Shown here piece by piece: positions 25,208-33,987 of a stretch of DNA of 46,227 bases. Position numbers and translations under genes: made by a program. Numbering within the stretch: position 1 is the first letter of the stretch; each line of letters starts with the position of its first letter. The notes beneath the pieces are model-generated. The model saw only the letters and a list, made by a program, of their open reading frames with translations, was not told where the DNA came from and ran no database searches. Origin of the DNA: Verrucomicrobiota bacterium (lineage in GTDB: Bacteria; Verrucomicrobiota; Verrucomicrobiia; Limisphaerales; UBA8199); contig JAAYVL010000100.1 of assembly GCA_012517205.1 (NCBI GenBank), positions 1 through 46,227 on the forward strand, read 5' to 3'.

Positions 25208-26992
25208 ATGAAGAACAATACACCTCTGCTGAACTATCACCCTCTTGGCATCTATCTGCCCACGCCATTCAGGACCCGGAGCGGCATCTTGCGCCGGTTC
25301 CTGGCTTGGGCCGTGAGCATTCCCCTGGCTGGGATCAGCTTGACGGCTAGCGCGGCGATCATTGCAATTCAGGACTTTGAACCGATCCCGGCGGTTCCCA
25401 CTTTTTTGTATACCGCAACCGGAGGCTCGATTTTAACAGGCAGTTCCGGGAGTGGCGGGGGCCCGTGGGGGAGCAATGGAGACCGCCCCTCCTTCTCTCC
25501 GTATTACAGCGGTGGCGCTCAAGCCTATCAGGTCAACAGTGGCACGGCGACTCTCACCTTCGATGCTGTCAACACCGGCGGCTTCACTGGAGTCCAACTG
25601 AGTCTCCGGGTGGCAGCGTTCTCGGCTGCCACCTCCGCAAATGGGCTTGATTTGGGAGACTATGTGGAAGTCCAAATCAGCCCTGATAATGGGGCGCACT
25701 ACTATCCCACGGTGAGGGTGACAGGTAACAACAATGCCTACTGGAGTTACGCGGGCGGCACCGGAAATGCGGCCACAGCCTACGACGGAGATGCAACCGC
25801 GGCGGTATTTACCCCCGCTGGCAAGGGCGAACGCACTACCGATGGTTACAGCACGATTACCATTACCTCGCTGCCGGAGGTGAGCCAACTGCGAGTGCGC
25901 GTTATTATGACAAATGATCACGAAAACGAACGCTGGGTCATTGATGATTTGTTAATCACGGGAACGCTCGCGGAGCCGCCTCAGGCTGGCAACAACGGCC
26001 CTGTTTGCGCGGGCGAAACGTTGTCCCTTACAGCCTCGACCATTCCCAGCGCCACTTACGCTTGGACCGGTCCCAATGGTTTCACCGCGAATGTGCAGAA
26101 TCCCACGATTGCCAACGTGACCCCTGCCGCGAGTGGGGTTTATAGTGTGACGGCCACTGTCAATGGCCACACTTCCCCCGCCGGCACTACCAGTGTGATC
26201 GTGAATCCTCCTCCCGCCACCTCGGTTATCAGCGGCAGCAGCGTGGTTGCCATTGGTCAGGCAGGGCAGATTTACTCGGTGACTCCGACGCTCGGATCGA
26301 GTTATGCCTGGACCGTTCCTGGCGATGCCACGATCACCGCTGGGGCGGGAACGGCCACGATTGAAGTCCGATTTGGCAGTTTCGGGGGAAATGTTGCCGT
26401 AAGCGAAACGACCGCTGCCGGGTGTGTGGGGGACCCGATCTCCCTCGCAGTGGCGGTGGGGCCGAACCACGCGCCGATTGCGCAAAATAAAACGCTGACC
26501 ACGACGAAGAACACCCCCGCGACCTGTTTCCATAGCAAGCTTCTTGCGGGCGCCACGGACGCGGACCATGACTCGCTGAGCATTAGTTCCGCCGACCCGA
26601 GCAGCGCACAGGGCGGAATTGTGGTGCTCCAGGCCGGAAATATAACTTATGTTCCGCCGACGGATTTTATTGGTTCAGACAGCTACTCCTTCACCATAAG
26701 CGATGGGCAAGGTGGAACGGCCACGGCCACCGTAAGTGTGACCGTTACGGCGAATAATGGAGGGGCTCCGAACGTGGTCATTCCGCCGACGTATGATAGC
26801 GCGAACCGGACTTTTCGCGTCACCTTTGCCGGCATTCCTCACCGTGCTTATACCGTCGAAGCCGCGAGCGAGCCAAACGGGCCCTGGTCCTATCTCAAGA
26901 CTGCCACCGCGGACGCTTATGGTTTGCTCGAAGTAACCGATGTGCTGCCGTTATCGGTCACTGCCCGTTACTATCGGACCATTTCTCCTTAG
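25208..26992 (+). CDS. Large secreted protein with Ig/PKD-like and cadherin-like modules
   Basis: 594 residues. A long signal region (hydrophobic core FLAWAVSIPLAGISLTASA) ends near residue 49. Residues 50-255 form a jelly-roll-like domain rich in Gly, Ser, Thr and aromatic residues, ending WVIDDLLITGT. Residues about 258-335 are Ig-like (CAGETLSLTAS, YAWTGPNGF, GVYSVTATVNG), about 336-415 PKD-like (SYAWTVPGDATITAG) and about 418-515 a cadherin-like tandem module (NHAPIAQNKTLTT, DADHDSLSI, YSFTISDGQGG). The last 60 residues (RTFRVTFAGIPHRAYTVEAA to TARYYRTISP) are an end domain I associate with Verrucomicrobiota surface proteins. Probably extracellular, carbohydrate- or adhesion-related; no enzyme motif was seen. 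Confidence 0.75.
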   Translation: MKNNTPLLNYHPLGIYLPTPFRTRSGILRRFLAWAVSIPLAGISLTASAAIIAIQDFEPIPAVPTFLYTATGGSILTGSSGSGGGPWGSNGDRPSFSPYYSGGAQAYQVNSGTATLTFDAVNTGGFTGVQLSLRVAAFSAATSANGLDLGDYVEVQISPDNGAHYYPTVRVTGNNNAYWSYAGGTGNAATAYDGDATAAVFTPAGKGERTTDGYSTITITSLPEVSQLRVRVIMTNDHENERWVIDDLLITGTLAEPPQAGNNGPVCAGETLSLTASTIPSATYAWTGPNGFTANVQNPTIANVTPAASGVYSVTATVNGHTSPAGTTSVIVNPPPATSVISGSSVVAIGQAGQIYSVTPTLGSSYAWTVPGDATITAGAGTATIEVRFGSFGGNVAVSETTAAGCVGDPISLAVAVGPNHAPIAQNKTLTTTKNTPATCFHSKLLAGATDADHDSLSISSADPSSAQGGIVVLQAGNITYVPPTDFIGSDSYSFTISDGQGGTATATVSVTVTANNGGAPNVVIPPTYDSANRTFRVTFAGIPHRAYTVEAASEPNGPWSYLKTATADAYGLLEVTDVLPLSVTARYYRTISP

Positions 26993-27140
26993 CACGATAG
27001 TGCTAGCCCGTGCCGCGAATGTTCGCTGCGGCATAAAGTCGGCCGGGCATTAGTGGGGCCAAAGTTTTAACGGTGGCCGTTGCGAGACAGAGGGATGGTG
27101 GCGTCGGCTTAAATCCGGCGTTTACCTTCGCGCGATGGTT

Positions 27141-28682
27141 TCAACCGAAAACAATTCCCTGTGCCAGCGGAAGGTCTTTCGAATAGTTGACGGTAGCGGT
27201 TTGCCGCCGCATATAGTTCTTCCAGGCATCGCTGCCGCTTTCGCGCCCGCCGCCGGTTTCCTTTTCGCCGCCGAAGGCGCCCCCGATTTCAGCGCCGCTG
27301 GTGCCCAGGTTGACATTGGCGATGCCGCAATCACTGCCGTGGGCGGCAAGGAACTGTTCAGCTTCACGCAGGTCGTTGGTGAAAATAGCCGAGCTGAGCC
27401 CTTGGGGCACTTCGTTATGATAGGCAAACGCCTCGTCCAGAGTCCGGTAGGGGATGAGATAGAGGATGGGGGCGAAGGTCTCTTCATGCACGATCTTCAT
27501 ATCGTGGCGCGCGGTTACCAGGCACGGGCGAACGTAGCAGCCGCCGGGGTAGCGCGACCCGTTAAGGGGTTCGCCGCCATAGAGAATTTGGCCGCCTTCC
27601 TGGCGCGCCGCCGCGAGGGCCGCCTGCATATCTTCGACAGCGCGCGGGTTGATCAACGGCCCCATAAGTGTGCCGGGTTTCAAAGGATTGCCAATGCGAA
27701 CCTGCTGGTACGCGCCGACCAGGCGGCGGGTCAGGGACTCGCGAATGGACTCGTGCAGGATAAGGCGCCGGGTAGTGGTGCATCGCTGGCCCGCCGTGCC
27801 AACTGCGCCAAACAAAATCGCCCGCATGGCAAGGTCCAGGTCGGCGCTGGGGGTGACGATAATAGCATTATTGCCGCCCAACTCCAGCAGCGAGCGCCCC
27901 AGGCGGCGAGCCACCAACTCGGCCACGTGACGGCCCATTCGGATCGAGCCGGTTGCGGAGATGAGCGGAACCCGCGGGTCATTAATCAGTCGCTCGCCAA
28001 TCGTTGCCCCCTCCCCAATGACCAGGCTGAAAATTGCGGGATCAACTTTGTTGGCGCGGCAGATCCGCTCGGCAATCTTGAGGGTGGCAATCGCCGTGAG
28101 CGGAGTCTGGCTGGAGGGCTTCCAAAGGGTGGCATCGCCACAGACGGCGGCCAGCGCGCTGTTCCACGCCCAGACGGCCACGGGAAAGTTGAAGGCGGTG
28201 ATGATGCCAACAACCCCCAGCGGGTGCCATTGCTCCATCATGCGGTGGCGCGGCCGCTCTGAGGCAATGGTCAGTCCATAAAGCTGGCGCGCGAGGCCAA
28301 CGGCGAAGTCGCAGATATCAATCATCTCCTGCACTTCGCCTTCGCCTTCAGGTAGAATCTTGCCGGCCTCAAGGGTCACGAGCCGTCCCAGGTCGGTTTT
28401 GGCCTGGCGCAAAGCATTGCCGAGTTGGCGCACCAGTTCGCCCCGCTTGGGAGCGGGCACGAGCCGCCAGTCCTGGAAAGCCTGTTGGGCGCGCCGGGCC
28501 ACCCGCTCGTACTCCTGCGGCGTGGCGGTGCGGACGGTGGCGAGAGTGCGGCCATCTATGGGCGAGATGCTTTTGAGCAGCTTGCCGCTGCCGAACCATT
28601 CACCGCCAAAGGCGCCGGGATTCTCGGGTTTGAGGCCGAGTCGTTTGAATAAGGCGGAGGTCAGGGAGTATGTCGGTTTCAT
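27141..28682 (-). CDS. amaB: L-aminoadipate-semialdehyde dehydrogenase (ALDH7 family)
   Basis: 513 residues. An NAD-dependent aldehyde dehydrogenase of the ALDH7/antiquitin branch that oxidises 2-aminoadipate 6-semialdehyde to 2-aminoadipate. The general base Glu lies in LLELGGNNA (about E267) and the catalytic Cys in GTAGQRCTT (C301). The C-terminus ANVNLGTSGAEIGGAFGGEK followed by ETGGGRESGSDAWKNYMRR is the ALDH7 hallmark. It begins 33 nt after the lysine 6-aminotransferase stop, and that partner produces exactly this semialdehyde, which supports the specificity. The symbol is given by family and context. Confidence 0.9.
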   Translation of the reverse strand: MKPTYSLTSALFKRLGLKPENPGAFGGEWFGSGKLLKSISPIDGRTLATVRTATPQEYERVARRAQQAFQDWRLVPAPKRGELVRQLGNALRQAKTDLGRLVTLEAGKILPEGEGEVQEMIDICDFAVGLARQLYGLTIASERPRHRMMEQWHPLGVVGIITAFNFPVAVWAWNSALAAVCGDATLWKPSSQTPLTAIATLKIAERICRANKVDPAIFSLVIGEGATIGERLINDPRVPLISATGSIRMGRHVAELVARRLGRSLLELGGNNAIIVTPSADLDLAMRAILFGAVGTAGQRCTTTRRLILHESIRESLTRRLVGAYQQVRIGNPLKPGTLMGPLINPRAVEDMQAALAAARQEGGQILYGGEPLNGSRYPGGCYVRPCLVTARHDMKIVHEETFAPILYLIPYRTLDEAFAYHNEVPQGLSSAIFTNDLREAEQFLAAHGSDCGIANVNLGTSGAEIGGAFGGEKETGGGRESGSDAWKNYMRRQTATVNYSKDLPLAQGIVFG

Positions 28683-28715
28683 AAAAAAGCCGGCGGGCCT
28701 GGTGGTAGGCGCGGG

Positions 28716-30092
28716 TTAAAGCAGGCGGCATTGCTGGTCCATAATGCGCAAAGCCGCTTCAATGATGTCGTCCTTTACGTCCAGTACGGGCCGCAAGCGA
28801 ATGGAGCGCTCGCCGCAGCGCACTACGAGCAGGCCCAGTTCGTAAGCGCCTTTCCAGAAAGCGTCCCGCGTCGCACCGTTGGGCAGATCAAACGCCAGCA
28901 TCAACCCGCGCCCACGGACTGCGGAGATCACCGGGTATCTCCGAGCCAGCGCCTGGAGTTCGGCGAGGAAACGCTCCCCCTGGCATCGCGCGTTCTCGAC
29001 CAATCGCTCCGCTTCGATGATCCGCAGGTAATGCGTGGAGCGTACGTAATCTGTAAAGTTGCCTCCCCAGGTCGAGTTGATGCGGCTGGGAAGCCGGAAG
29101 CAGTTATCCTTGACCTCATCAAGCCGCGGGCCAGCCATCACGCCGCAGACCTGCACCTTTTTGCCGAAAACGAGCAAATCAGGGCGCACGTCAAAATGTT
29201 CGCAGCACCACATTTTGCCCGTAATTCCCAGTCCGGACTGGACTTCATCAAAGATGAGAAGAACGTCATTCTCATCACAAATCCGGCGTAGCGCGCGCAG
29301 AAACTCGCCCCGGAAATGATTGTCGCCGCCCTCGCCCTGGATGGGTTCGATAATAATGGCGGCAATCTCCGGAGCCTTCCGGGCCAGTACGTCCCGGATT
29401 TGCTCCAGCGCCTGCCTCTCCTTTTCGACCACCGCCGCCTCGCGCTGCGCGGGCGGCAGGGAGAAATCCAGGTTTGGCGCGATTATGCGTGGCCAGGGAA
29501 ACTTGGCGAAATAGGCAATCTTGCGCGGATCCGTATTGGTCAGGCTCATCGTGTAGCCGCTCCGCCCGTGAAACGCGCGCTCAAAGTGGATAATCTCCGT
29601 CCCGCGCTCGCCTAGCCCTGCGGCGAGGTTCCGCCGCACTTTCCAATCCATCGCCGCCTTAAGCGCGTTCTCCACCGCCAGGGCTCCGCCCTCGATAAAG
29701 AAGTAGCGCTCCAGCGGCGCCAGGCCGGCCACGCGCGCGAACGTTTGAATGAACGCCGCATACTGCACGGTGTAAACATCGGCATTGGCCACCTTGACCC
29801 GGGCCGCTGCCAGCAAGTCGGACTTCACATCCGCTTGCTCGAAATAGGGATGATTGAAGCCGATGGGTTGCGAGGCATAAAAGCTGTAGAGATCAATCAA
29901 TTCCCTCCCGGTCACCGCATCCACAAACCGCGAGCCGCGGCTGCGCGTCAGGTCGAACACCAGCTTGAACCCATCCACGAGGATATGCTCCTTCAGACGG
30001 GCAATGACTTGTTGTGGCAAAACGGCATCCGAAGCCCTTGGTCCCGCCGTCGGATTTGCGGCAATGCTGCTGGCTTGTTCAATGACACTCAT
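28716..30092 (-). CDS. lat: L-lysine 6-aminotransferase
   Basis: 458 residues from ATG at 30092; ATG at 30113 is an alternative, and the frame is open to 30239. A class III PLP aminotransferase that moves the epsilon-amino group of lysine to 2-oxoglutarate. The family signature FFIEGGALAVENALKAAMDW distinguishes it from acetylornithine and GABA aminotransferases. Also seen are IIEPIQGEGGDNHFR, LLIFDEVQSGLGITG and the PLP Lys in LLVFGKKVQVCG, then SRINSTWGGNFTDYVR. With amaB downstream it forms a two-step route from lysine to 2-aminoadipate. Lat also supplies piperideine-6-carboxylate in antibiotic producers, but nothing here suggests that. Confidence 0.92.
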   Translation of the reverse strand: MSVIEQASSIAANPTAGPRASDAVLPQQVIARLKEHILVDGFKLVFDLTRSRGSRFVDAVTGRELIDLYSFYASQPIGFNHPYFEQADVKSDLLAAARVKVANADVYTVQYAAFIQTFARVAGLAPLERYFFIEGGALAVENALKAAMDWKVRRNLAAGLGERGTEIIHFERAFHGRSGYTMSLTNTDPRKIAYFAKFPWPRIIAPNLDFSLPPAQREAAVVEKERQALEQIRDVLARKAPEIAAIIIEPIQGEGGDNHFRGEFLRALRRICDENDVLLIFDEVQSGLGITGKMWCCEHFDVRPDLLVFGKKVQVCGVMAGPRLDEVKDNCFRLPSRINSTWGGNFTDYVRSTHYLRIIEAERLVENARCQGERFLAELQALARRYPVISAVRGRGLMLAFDLPNGATRDAFWKGAYELGLLVVRCGERSIRLRPVLDVKDDIIEAALRIMDQQCRLL

Positions 30093-30103
30093 ACTGCTAT
30101 TGA

Positions 30104-30121
30104 TTTTCCACATCTGGAAAA
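30104..30121. promoter_or_regulatory. Perfect 7-bp inverted repeat upstream of the lysine-degradation operon
   Basis: TTTTCCA, four bases (CATC), then TGGAAAA, centred about 20 nt before the chosen lat start. Its size and place suit an operator or a small leader hairpin covering the ribosome-binding region. It may simply be chance, or coding if the ATG at 30113 is the true start. Confidence 0.3.
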
Positions 30122-30511
30122 CCCGAGACAGACTAGTGAATAGTTGTCCCTCAATCAAGTAAAATAGCCTCTCCGCGAACCTCATTTTCAGGTAAAATCC
30201 TGCACCCAGCCATTCGTCCCGAGCTTTTTTGCCGCGCAAAGTGAGGGGCTTGATAGCCAGTTCCCCTGCGCCACGACGGTGCGGGCAAAACTTTGCCCCG
30301 CGCGCCCGGGCCCGTTTTGACGAGCAAAGGTGAATGTTGGCGGTTAATCAAAGCCCAGAAAAGGTCTGCCTCTGTACGACAGGCGACGAATTCCGCGCCG
30401 TGGTTCTTGAAGCCTTGACCAGAAGGAAGGAGAAGCCACCCAAACCGCGAAACAGTGCGAATCAAAGCTTGCATGCGTTCCAGAATGGTCTAATTTGCCT
30501 TGGAAACCAGC
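30122..30511. other. Intergenic region between lat and tRNA-Cys
   Basis: About 390 bases with no supported gene. Open frames here are extensions of lat or short and low-quality. The lat promoter should lie in this stretch on the minus strand; I could not identify clear -35/-10 boxes. Confidence 0.45.
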
Positions 30512-30586
30512 GGCGGGGTAGCCAAGTGGTAAGGCAGGGCTCTGCAAAAGCCTCATGCGTCGGTTCGATTCCGACCCTCGCCTCCA
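30512..30586 (+). tRNA. tRNA-Cys (anticodon GCA), integration target
   Basis: A 75-nt cloverleaf with CCA: acceptor GGCGGGG with CCTCGCC, anticodon stem GGGCT with AGCCT around CTGCAAA (anticodon GCA), and T-arm GTCGG-TTCGATT-CCGAC. Its 3' end is copied exactly at 44355-44379, and an integrase gene follows 165 nt downstream, so it is the attachment site of an integrative element. The gene is intact, the usual outcome when an element carries the 3' tRNA end on its att site. Confidence 0.94.
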
Positions 30587-30587
30587 A
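30563..30587 (+). repeat. Left attachment site (25-bp direct repeat, copy 1)
   Basis: The T-loop to CCA end of tRNA-Cys plus one base, identical over 25 bases to 44355-44379. The copies diverge immediately on both sides, as expected for an att core. Confidence 0.88.
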
Positions 30588-30633
30588 ACTGAAACGCTTC
30601 TGCGTCAAGGTTTTCCCTCGGCAGGATGCCGCG

Positions 30634-30657
30634 ACGGGCATCAAAACGGGCACTAAA
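30634..30657 (+). repeat. Two tandem 12-bp repeats, possible integrase arm sites (left)
   Basis: ACGGGCATCAAA at 30634-30645 and ACGGGCACTAAA at 30646-30657, 47 nt inside the left att core. Related 12-mers occur inside the right end (44166-44201). Phased short direct repeats beside att cores are typical arm-type binding sites of tyrosine integrases; the role here is inferred. Confidence 0.5.
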
Positions 30658-30751
30658 TTCTCTACGGACGCCAAACCGTGGCAAACCACGCCAACACGCC
30701 CGTAGCACCGTAACAGTTCGGAAGACTTCTTTCGTAGGCTGCCAAAAGTCT

Positions 30752-31786
30752 ATGAAAAATCGTTTCCGTCTGTTGTATCGGGGTGAGCGCGGAACCTTCT
30801 TCTGCTTCGACAAACTGACCGGCAAGCGCACCAGTCTGCACACCAAAGACCGGGATGCTGCCGAACAAGTCGTCCTCGCCAAGAATCAGGCGTTGCGCCA
30901 GCCGGTGCTCAACTTGCAGATCGCCAAAGCCTATTTGTCCGGCACGGATTCCGGCGTGGCGACCCGCACTTGGCAGGGCGCACTGGACGCACTCATTGAG
31001 ACGAAGCACGGTTCGACCAAAGAACGTTGGATTCGTGCGGCGAAGGACAAGGCGCTCGATGACCTTTGCTGCCAAACCATCATTGAAACGCAAGCCGAGC
31101 ATTTGTTGCAGGCACTCAAGGCAGGCACGGTCAGCACCAACGTCCACTTGCGGAAGTTGCATAACTTCTGTCTGGCGATGAACTGGCTGCCATGGCCGAT
31201 CATTCCGAAGCGACTTTGGCCGGAAGTCCGCTACAAGGAGAAACGCGCGATCACGCGCGAGGAGCACCTGGCCATCATCGCCCGCGAGCCGAATTCCGAG
31301 CGCAAGGCGTTTTATCAACTGGCCTGGCATCTCGGCGCATCACAATCCGATCTCGCGTTTCTGGAAGCGGAGAACGTGGACTGGCAAAATCACGTCATCA
31401 GCTATCGCCGGATGAAAACCGGCACAATGGCTATCATGCGCTTGGACGAGGAAATGGAGGAAATCTTGAAAGACCTTCCAGGGAACGGCCCGCTGTTTCC
31501 GTATCTGCGAACTGTTCGTTCCGGCGACCGGGCGACGGAATTCAAGCAGCGTTGCGAGGGGCTTGGCATCAAAGGCGTGACGCTGCATTCATACCGATAT
31601 GCTTGGGCCGAACGCGCGAAAGCGGCTGGTTATCCCGAACGATACGCCCAAGTGAACTTGGGCCACAACAGCAAGGCCATGACGCGGGCTTACTCGCGCA
31701 AGGCCGAGGTGGAAATGCCGTCACTCAGCGAATGGGAACGACAACACAAAGTGTTTGCCAAAGGCAAAGCTGAATCGGTCGTCTGA
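30752..31786 (+). CDS. Tyrosine recombinase/integrase (element 1)
   Basis: 344 residues from ATG at 30752; the frame is open to 30626, but homology with the second integrase starts at MKNRF. An N-terminal arm/core-binding region (1-160) is followed by the catalytic domain. Visible active-site residues are Lys222 (RRMKTGT), His279 and Arg282 (LHSYRYAW), His305 (LGHNSKA) and nucleophile Tyr314 (TRAYSRK). The position of the first catalytic Arg reads HLGASQSDLAFL, with Gln198. The same residue is Gln in the 44593 integrase, so this is a family trait rather than a chance mutation. It acts on the tRNA-Cys att core 165 nt upstream. Confidence 0.92.
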   Translation: MKNRFRLLYRGERGTFFCFDKLTGKRTSLHTKDRDAAEQVVLAKNQALRQPVLNLQIAKAYLSGTDSGVATRTWQGALDALIETKHGSTKERWIRAAKDKALDDLCCQTIIETQAEHLLQALKAGTVSTNVHLRKLHNFCLAMNWLPWPIIPKRLWPEVRYKEKRAITREEHLAIIAREPNSERKAFYQLAWHLGASQSDLAFLEAENVDWQNHVISYRRMKTGTMAIMRLDEEMEEILKDLPGNGPLFPYLRTVRSGDRATEFKQRCEGLGIKGVTLHSYRYAWAERAKAAGYPERYAQVNLGHNSKAMTRAYSRKAEVEMPSLSEWERQHKVFAKGKAESVV

Positions 31787-31806
31787 ACGGCGGTTGCACT
31801 GGCCAA

Positions 31807-31835
31807 GCCCCTGTCCGAATTGTTCGGGCTGGGGC
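31807..31835. terminator. Hairpin between convergent genes, possible terminator
   Basis: The 13-nt arms 31807-31819 and 31823-31835 pair with three mismatches around a 3-nt loop. It lies 20 nt after the integrase stop and just beyond the end of the minus-strand 77-aa gene, so it could serve both. Only a weak T-rich stretch follows. Confidence 0.35.
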
Positions 31836-31838
31836 AAT

Positions 31839-32072
31839 CTATTTGCCTTTGGACGAGGCATTCACCTGTTTAACGAGATCCAAAATGACGACTTGCAGTC
31901 CGGCAATCTTCTGGATTGCCCAGCTTTCAAAGATGATCCGCTCATTGGTCAGTTTCGGGTCATTGGGATTCTCTGCCATGATGCCATCCCGATATTTGTG
32001 GAATTCGTCTATTAGCTCTTGCGACTTTGCATCCACTCGCCCGGCGGCCTCTGGAAATTCCTGTGCATTCAT
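31839..32072 (-). CDS. Small 77-residue protein of unknown function
   Basis: The translation is charged and helical (AGRVDAKSQELIDEFHKYRD, then ERIIFESWAIQKIAGLQVVILDLVKQVN) with a Lys-rich end, and looks far more protein-like than the overlapping plus-strand frame. It faces the integrase. No family was recognised; the size and amphipathic helices are compatible with an antitoxin, a small regulator or a structural subunit, but nothing decides between these. Confidence 0.55.
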   Translation of the reverse strand: MNAQEFPEAAGRVDAKSQELIDEFHKYRDGIMAENPNDPKLTNERIIFESWAIQKIAGLQVVILDLVKQVNASSKGK

Positions 32073-32247
32073 TTTGGGATTTTAATTATGCGGAACGAGC
32101 GGGTCAACGCGTAGCGTTGTCGCGCACTGGTTGCCAGCAGCGTTTGACGCCAGCATGAATGCGCCGCAAATAGTCGTAATCATCTTTTCTCTTGTCATCT
32201 ACCATGCCATGCTGTCCGGAACAGATTTTGCAAACGCTGCATCAAAC

Positions 32248-32916
32248 ATGAAAGCCATACTCTCTGCCGCGTTACTCCTGGTTGCCGCCCACATGACGAA
32301 TGCGCACGGCACTTTTGAGGCCATGTTGAATTATGCTGGGACGACACCGTCGGGTGGTTATCCCGTGTTCTCCTCGATCTATGCCTCCATCAACGGGCCG
32401 ATTGGCTGGACGTTTCAGCCGACCACGGCCATCAACGTGACCGCCTTGGGCGCGTTCGACTACTTAATGTCCGGCCAGAGCAGCTTACGGGTCGGATTGT
32501 GGGATGCCAGCGGCAACTTGCTTGCCTCGCAGACCGTCAGCGCGGACGGCGGGACGGTGGGACAAAGCCACTATGAATCCATCGCTCCGTTGTTGTTGCT
32601 GGCGGGCGAGACGTATTATGTGGCGGCTTATTCCGCTTCCGGGTCGTTGTCTGCCGTGGTGGTGACACCGGATGTTGAACCGAACGGCTATGCGACGATG
32701 TCGCCGGAAATACAATTGGGCCAAGTGGCCTACGGTTCGGGGACGGGATTTTCCTTTCCGGGAACGACGGCGGGGAATTCAGGTTACGCAATCATCGCGC
32801 CGAACTTTGAATTTCAAGCCGTGCCAGAGCCGTCAACCTTGGCTTTGTTCGGCGTGGGAATCATGGGCTGGTTCGTGGCGCGACGAGGCACTGGTCGCAC
32901 CGGGGAAAAGCCCTGA
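32248..32916 (+). CDS. PEP-CTERM-anchored secreted protein
   Basis: 222 residues from ATG at 32248, chosen because a signal peptide (MKAILSAALLLVAAHMTNAHG) follows directly. The body is beta-rich (VTALGAFDYLMSG, LRVGLWDASGNLLASQTVS, AGETYYVAAYSASG), resembling DUF4082-type surface domains. The C-terminus is a classic PEP-CTERM sorting signal: VPEPSTLALFGVGIMGWFVARR. Such proteins are cut and anchored by exosortase in exopolysaccharide-producing Gram-negative bacteria. No exosortase is in the window, so the element relies on the host's. Confidence 0.85.
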   Translation: MKAILSAALLLVAAHMTNAHGTFEAMLNYAGTTPSGGYPVFSSIYASINGPIGWTFQPTTAINVTALGAFDYLMSGQSSLRVGLWDASGNLLASQTVSADGGTVGQSHYESIAPLLLLAGETYYVAAYSASGSLSAVVVTPDVEPNGYATMSPEIQLGQVAYGSGTGFSFPGTTAGNSGYAIIAPNFEFQAVPEPSTLALFGVGIMGWFVARRGTGRTGEKP

Positions 32917-32939
32917 ATCAAGGGACGAAAATCACAGCC

Positions 32940-33962
32940 ATGACAATTCAAGCATTCATTTCTTACTCGCACAAAGACGCAGAACTGCTCACGCAATTAC
33001 ACGAACATCTATCCGCGCTCCAGCGTCAGCATTTGCTTGACGCCTGGACGGACAGGGAAATTCATGCGGGCGGTGTGATTGATGAACATGTGAGTGAGCG
33101 GCTTGAACAAGCCAGACTTTACCTGCTGCTTGTAAGCTCGGCATTCATCCAATCCGATTATTGTTTTGAGAAAGAATTCACCCGTGCTTGCGAGCGGCAG
33201 CAGGCCGGCGAGGCCATCATCGTCCCGATCATAATCCGTGAATGCGACTGGAGAATCCCGGCCCTGCGACGTTTCAAGGCACTTCCCGAAGACGGCAAGC
33301 CGGTTATGAGCCGACATTGGCACACGGCTGACGAGGCATTTGCCAATGTAGCTGCCGGCCTCCGTGATCTCATTGAACACGGCCCGTTTTCAAAGGCAAA
33401 GCGTCAAAAGGCAGATAAGGCAGTCAAAGAGAAATTCATCCCGGACGAACGACATGTGACCGAAGAACAACGCGCTGAATTACGAAAGATTGCCGAGGAA
33501 GTTGTTGACCGGTTGACTGCGTGGGCAGCGACCGAATCCGATGACGTGGTAAAGAAAAAGAAAGGGCGAAACTTCGGGATAGTTTGGAGTCAGTTCAATG
33601 AGCATTTTAACACGGTCGAGCATGGCTTGTCTTCGCTTCCGCGTGAGAAGTTCGACGAGGCCAAGAACTGGCTTCAGCAATACCGGGCCAGCAAGAACAA
33701 AAATTTCAAACGCACCAATCCACAGAAATATCGGAACACGCTGACCAAGACCATCTATACGCTTGCCGGAAAACTGGGCTGGACTGATTCACAACTCTAT
33801 GCGTTCGCTTCGGAGAAAGTCGAATATGCAACACCAATCAACGGCTTGAGTGATCTCGGTAACAATCAGTTGGAACTCGTGCGAGATCGTATTCGTTATG
33901 AGCACACGAAGAAGACCGTGAAAACCAAGCAGGCGAAGGCTCGCAGGGAGAATGGCGGGTAA
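32940..33962 (+). CDS. TIR-domain protein with a C-terminal domain of possible ORF6C type
   Basis: 340 residues. Residues 1 to about 135 are a TIR domain: QAFISYSHKDAELL (box 1), an RE-x-HAGG loop and SSAFIQSDYCFEKEF, where Glu79 matches the catalytic Glu of NAD-cleaving bacterial TIRs. Residues about 150-330 form a basic helical region (TEEQRAELRKIAEEVVDRL, FGIVWSQFNEHFNTVEHGLS, LPREKFDEAKNWLQQY) whose order resembles phage ORF6C/antirepressor-type DNA-binding domains; this second assignment is tentative. Bacterial TIRs usually act as abortive-infection effectors by depleting NAD or making signalling nucleotides, so anti-phage defence is the likely role. It stands between the PEP-CTERM gene and the convergent HTH-like gene, with no obvious partner. 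Confidence 0.82.
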   Translation: MTIQAFISYSHKDAELLTQLHEHLSALQRQHLLDAWTDREIHAGGVIDEHVSERLEQARLYLLLVSSAFIQSDYCFEKEFTRACERQQAGEAIIVPIIIRECDWRIPALRRFKALPEDGKPVMSRHWHTADEAFANVAAGLRDLIEHGPFSKAKRQKADKAVKEKFIPDERHVTEEQRAELRKIAEEVVDRLTAWAATESDDVVKKKKGRNFGIVWSQFNEHFNTVEHGLSSLPREKFDEAKNWLQQYRASKNKNFKRTNPQKYRNTLTKTIYTLAGKLGWTDSQLYAFASEKVEYATPINGLSDLGNNQLELVRDRIRYEHTKKTVKTKQAKARRENGG

Positions 33963-33987
33963 TAGCCTTGACCACCAGTGGAAGGCG

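Noticed and set aside
26993..27140. Terminator or small RNA after the secreted-protein gene
   Set aside because: Imperfect hairpins exist, but without a T-tract or a stable stem; not supported.
27135..28262. Plus-strand frame of 375 codons opposite the ALDH7 gene
   Set aside because: Antisense shadow; the ALDH7 signatures on the other strand are decisive.
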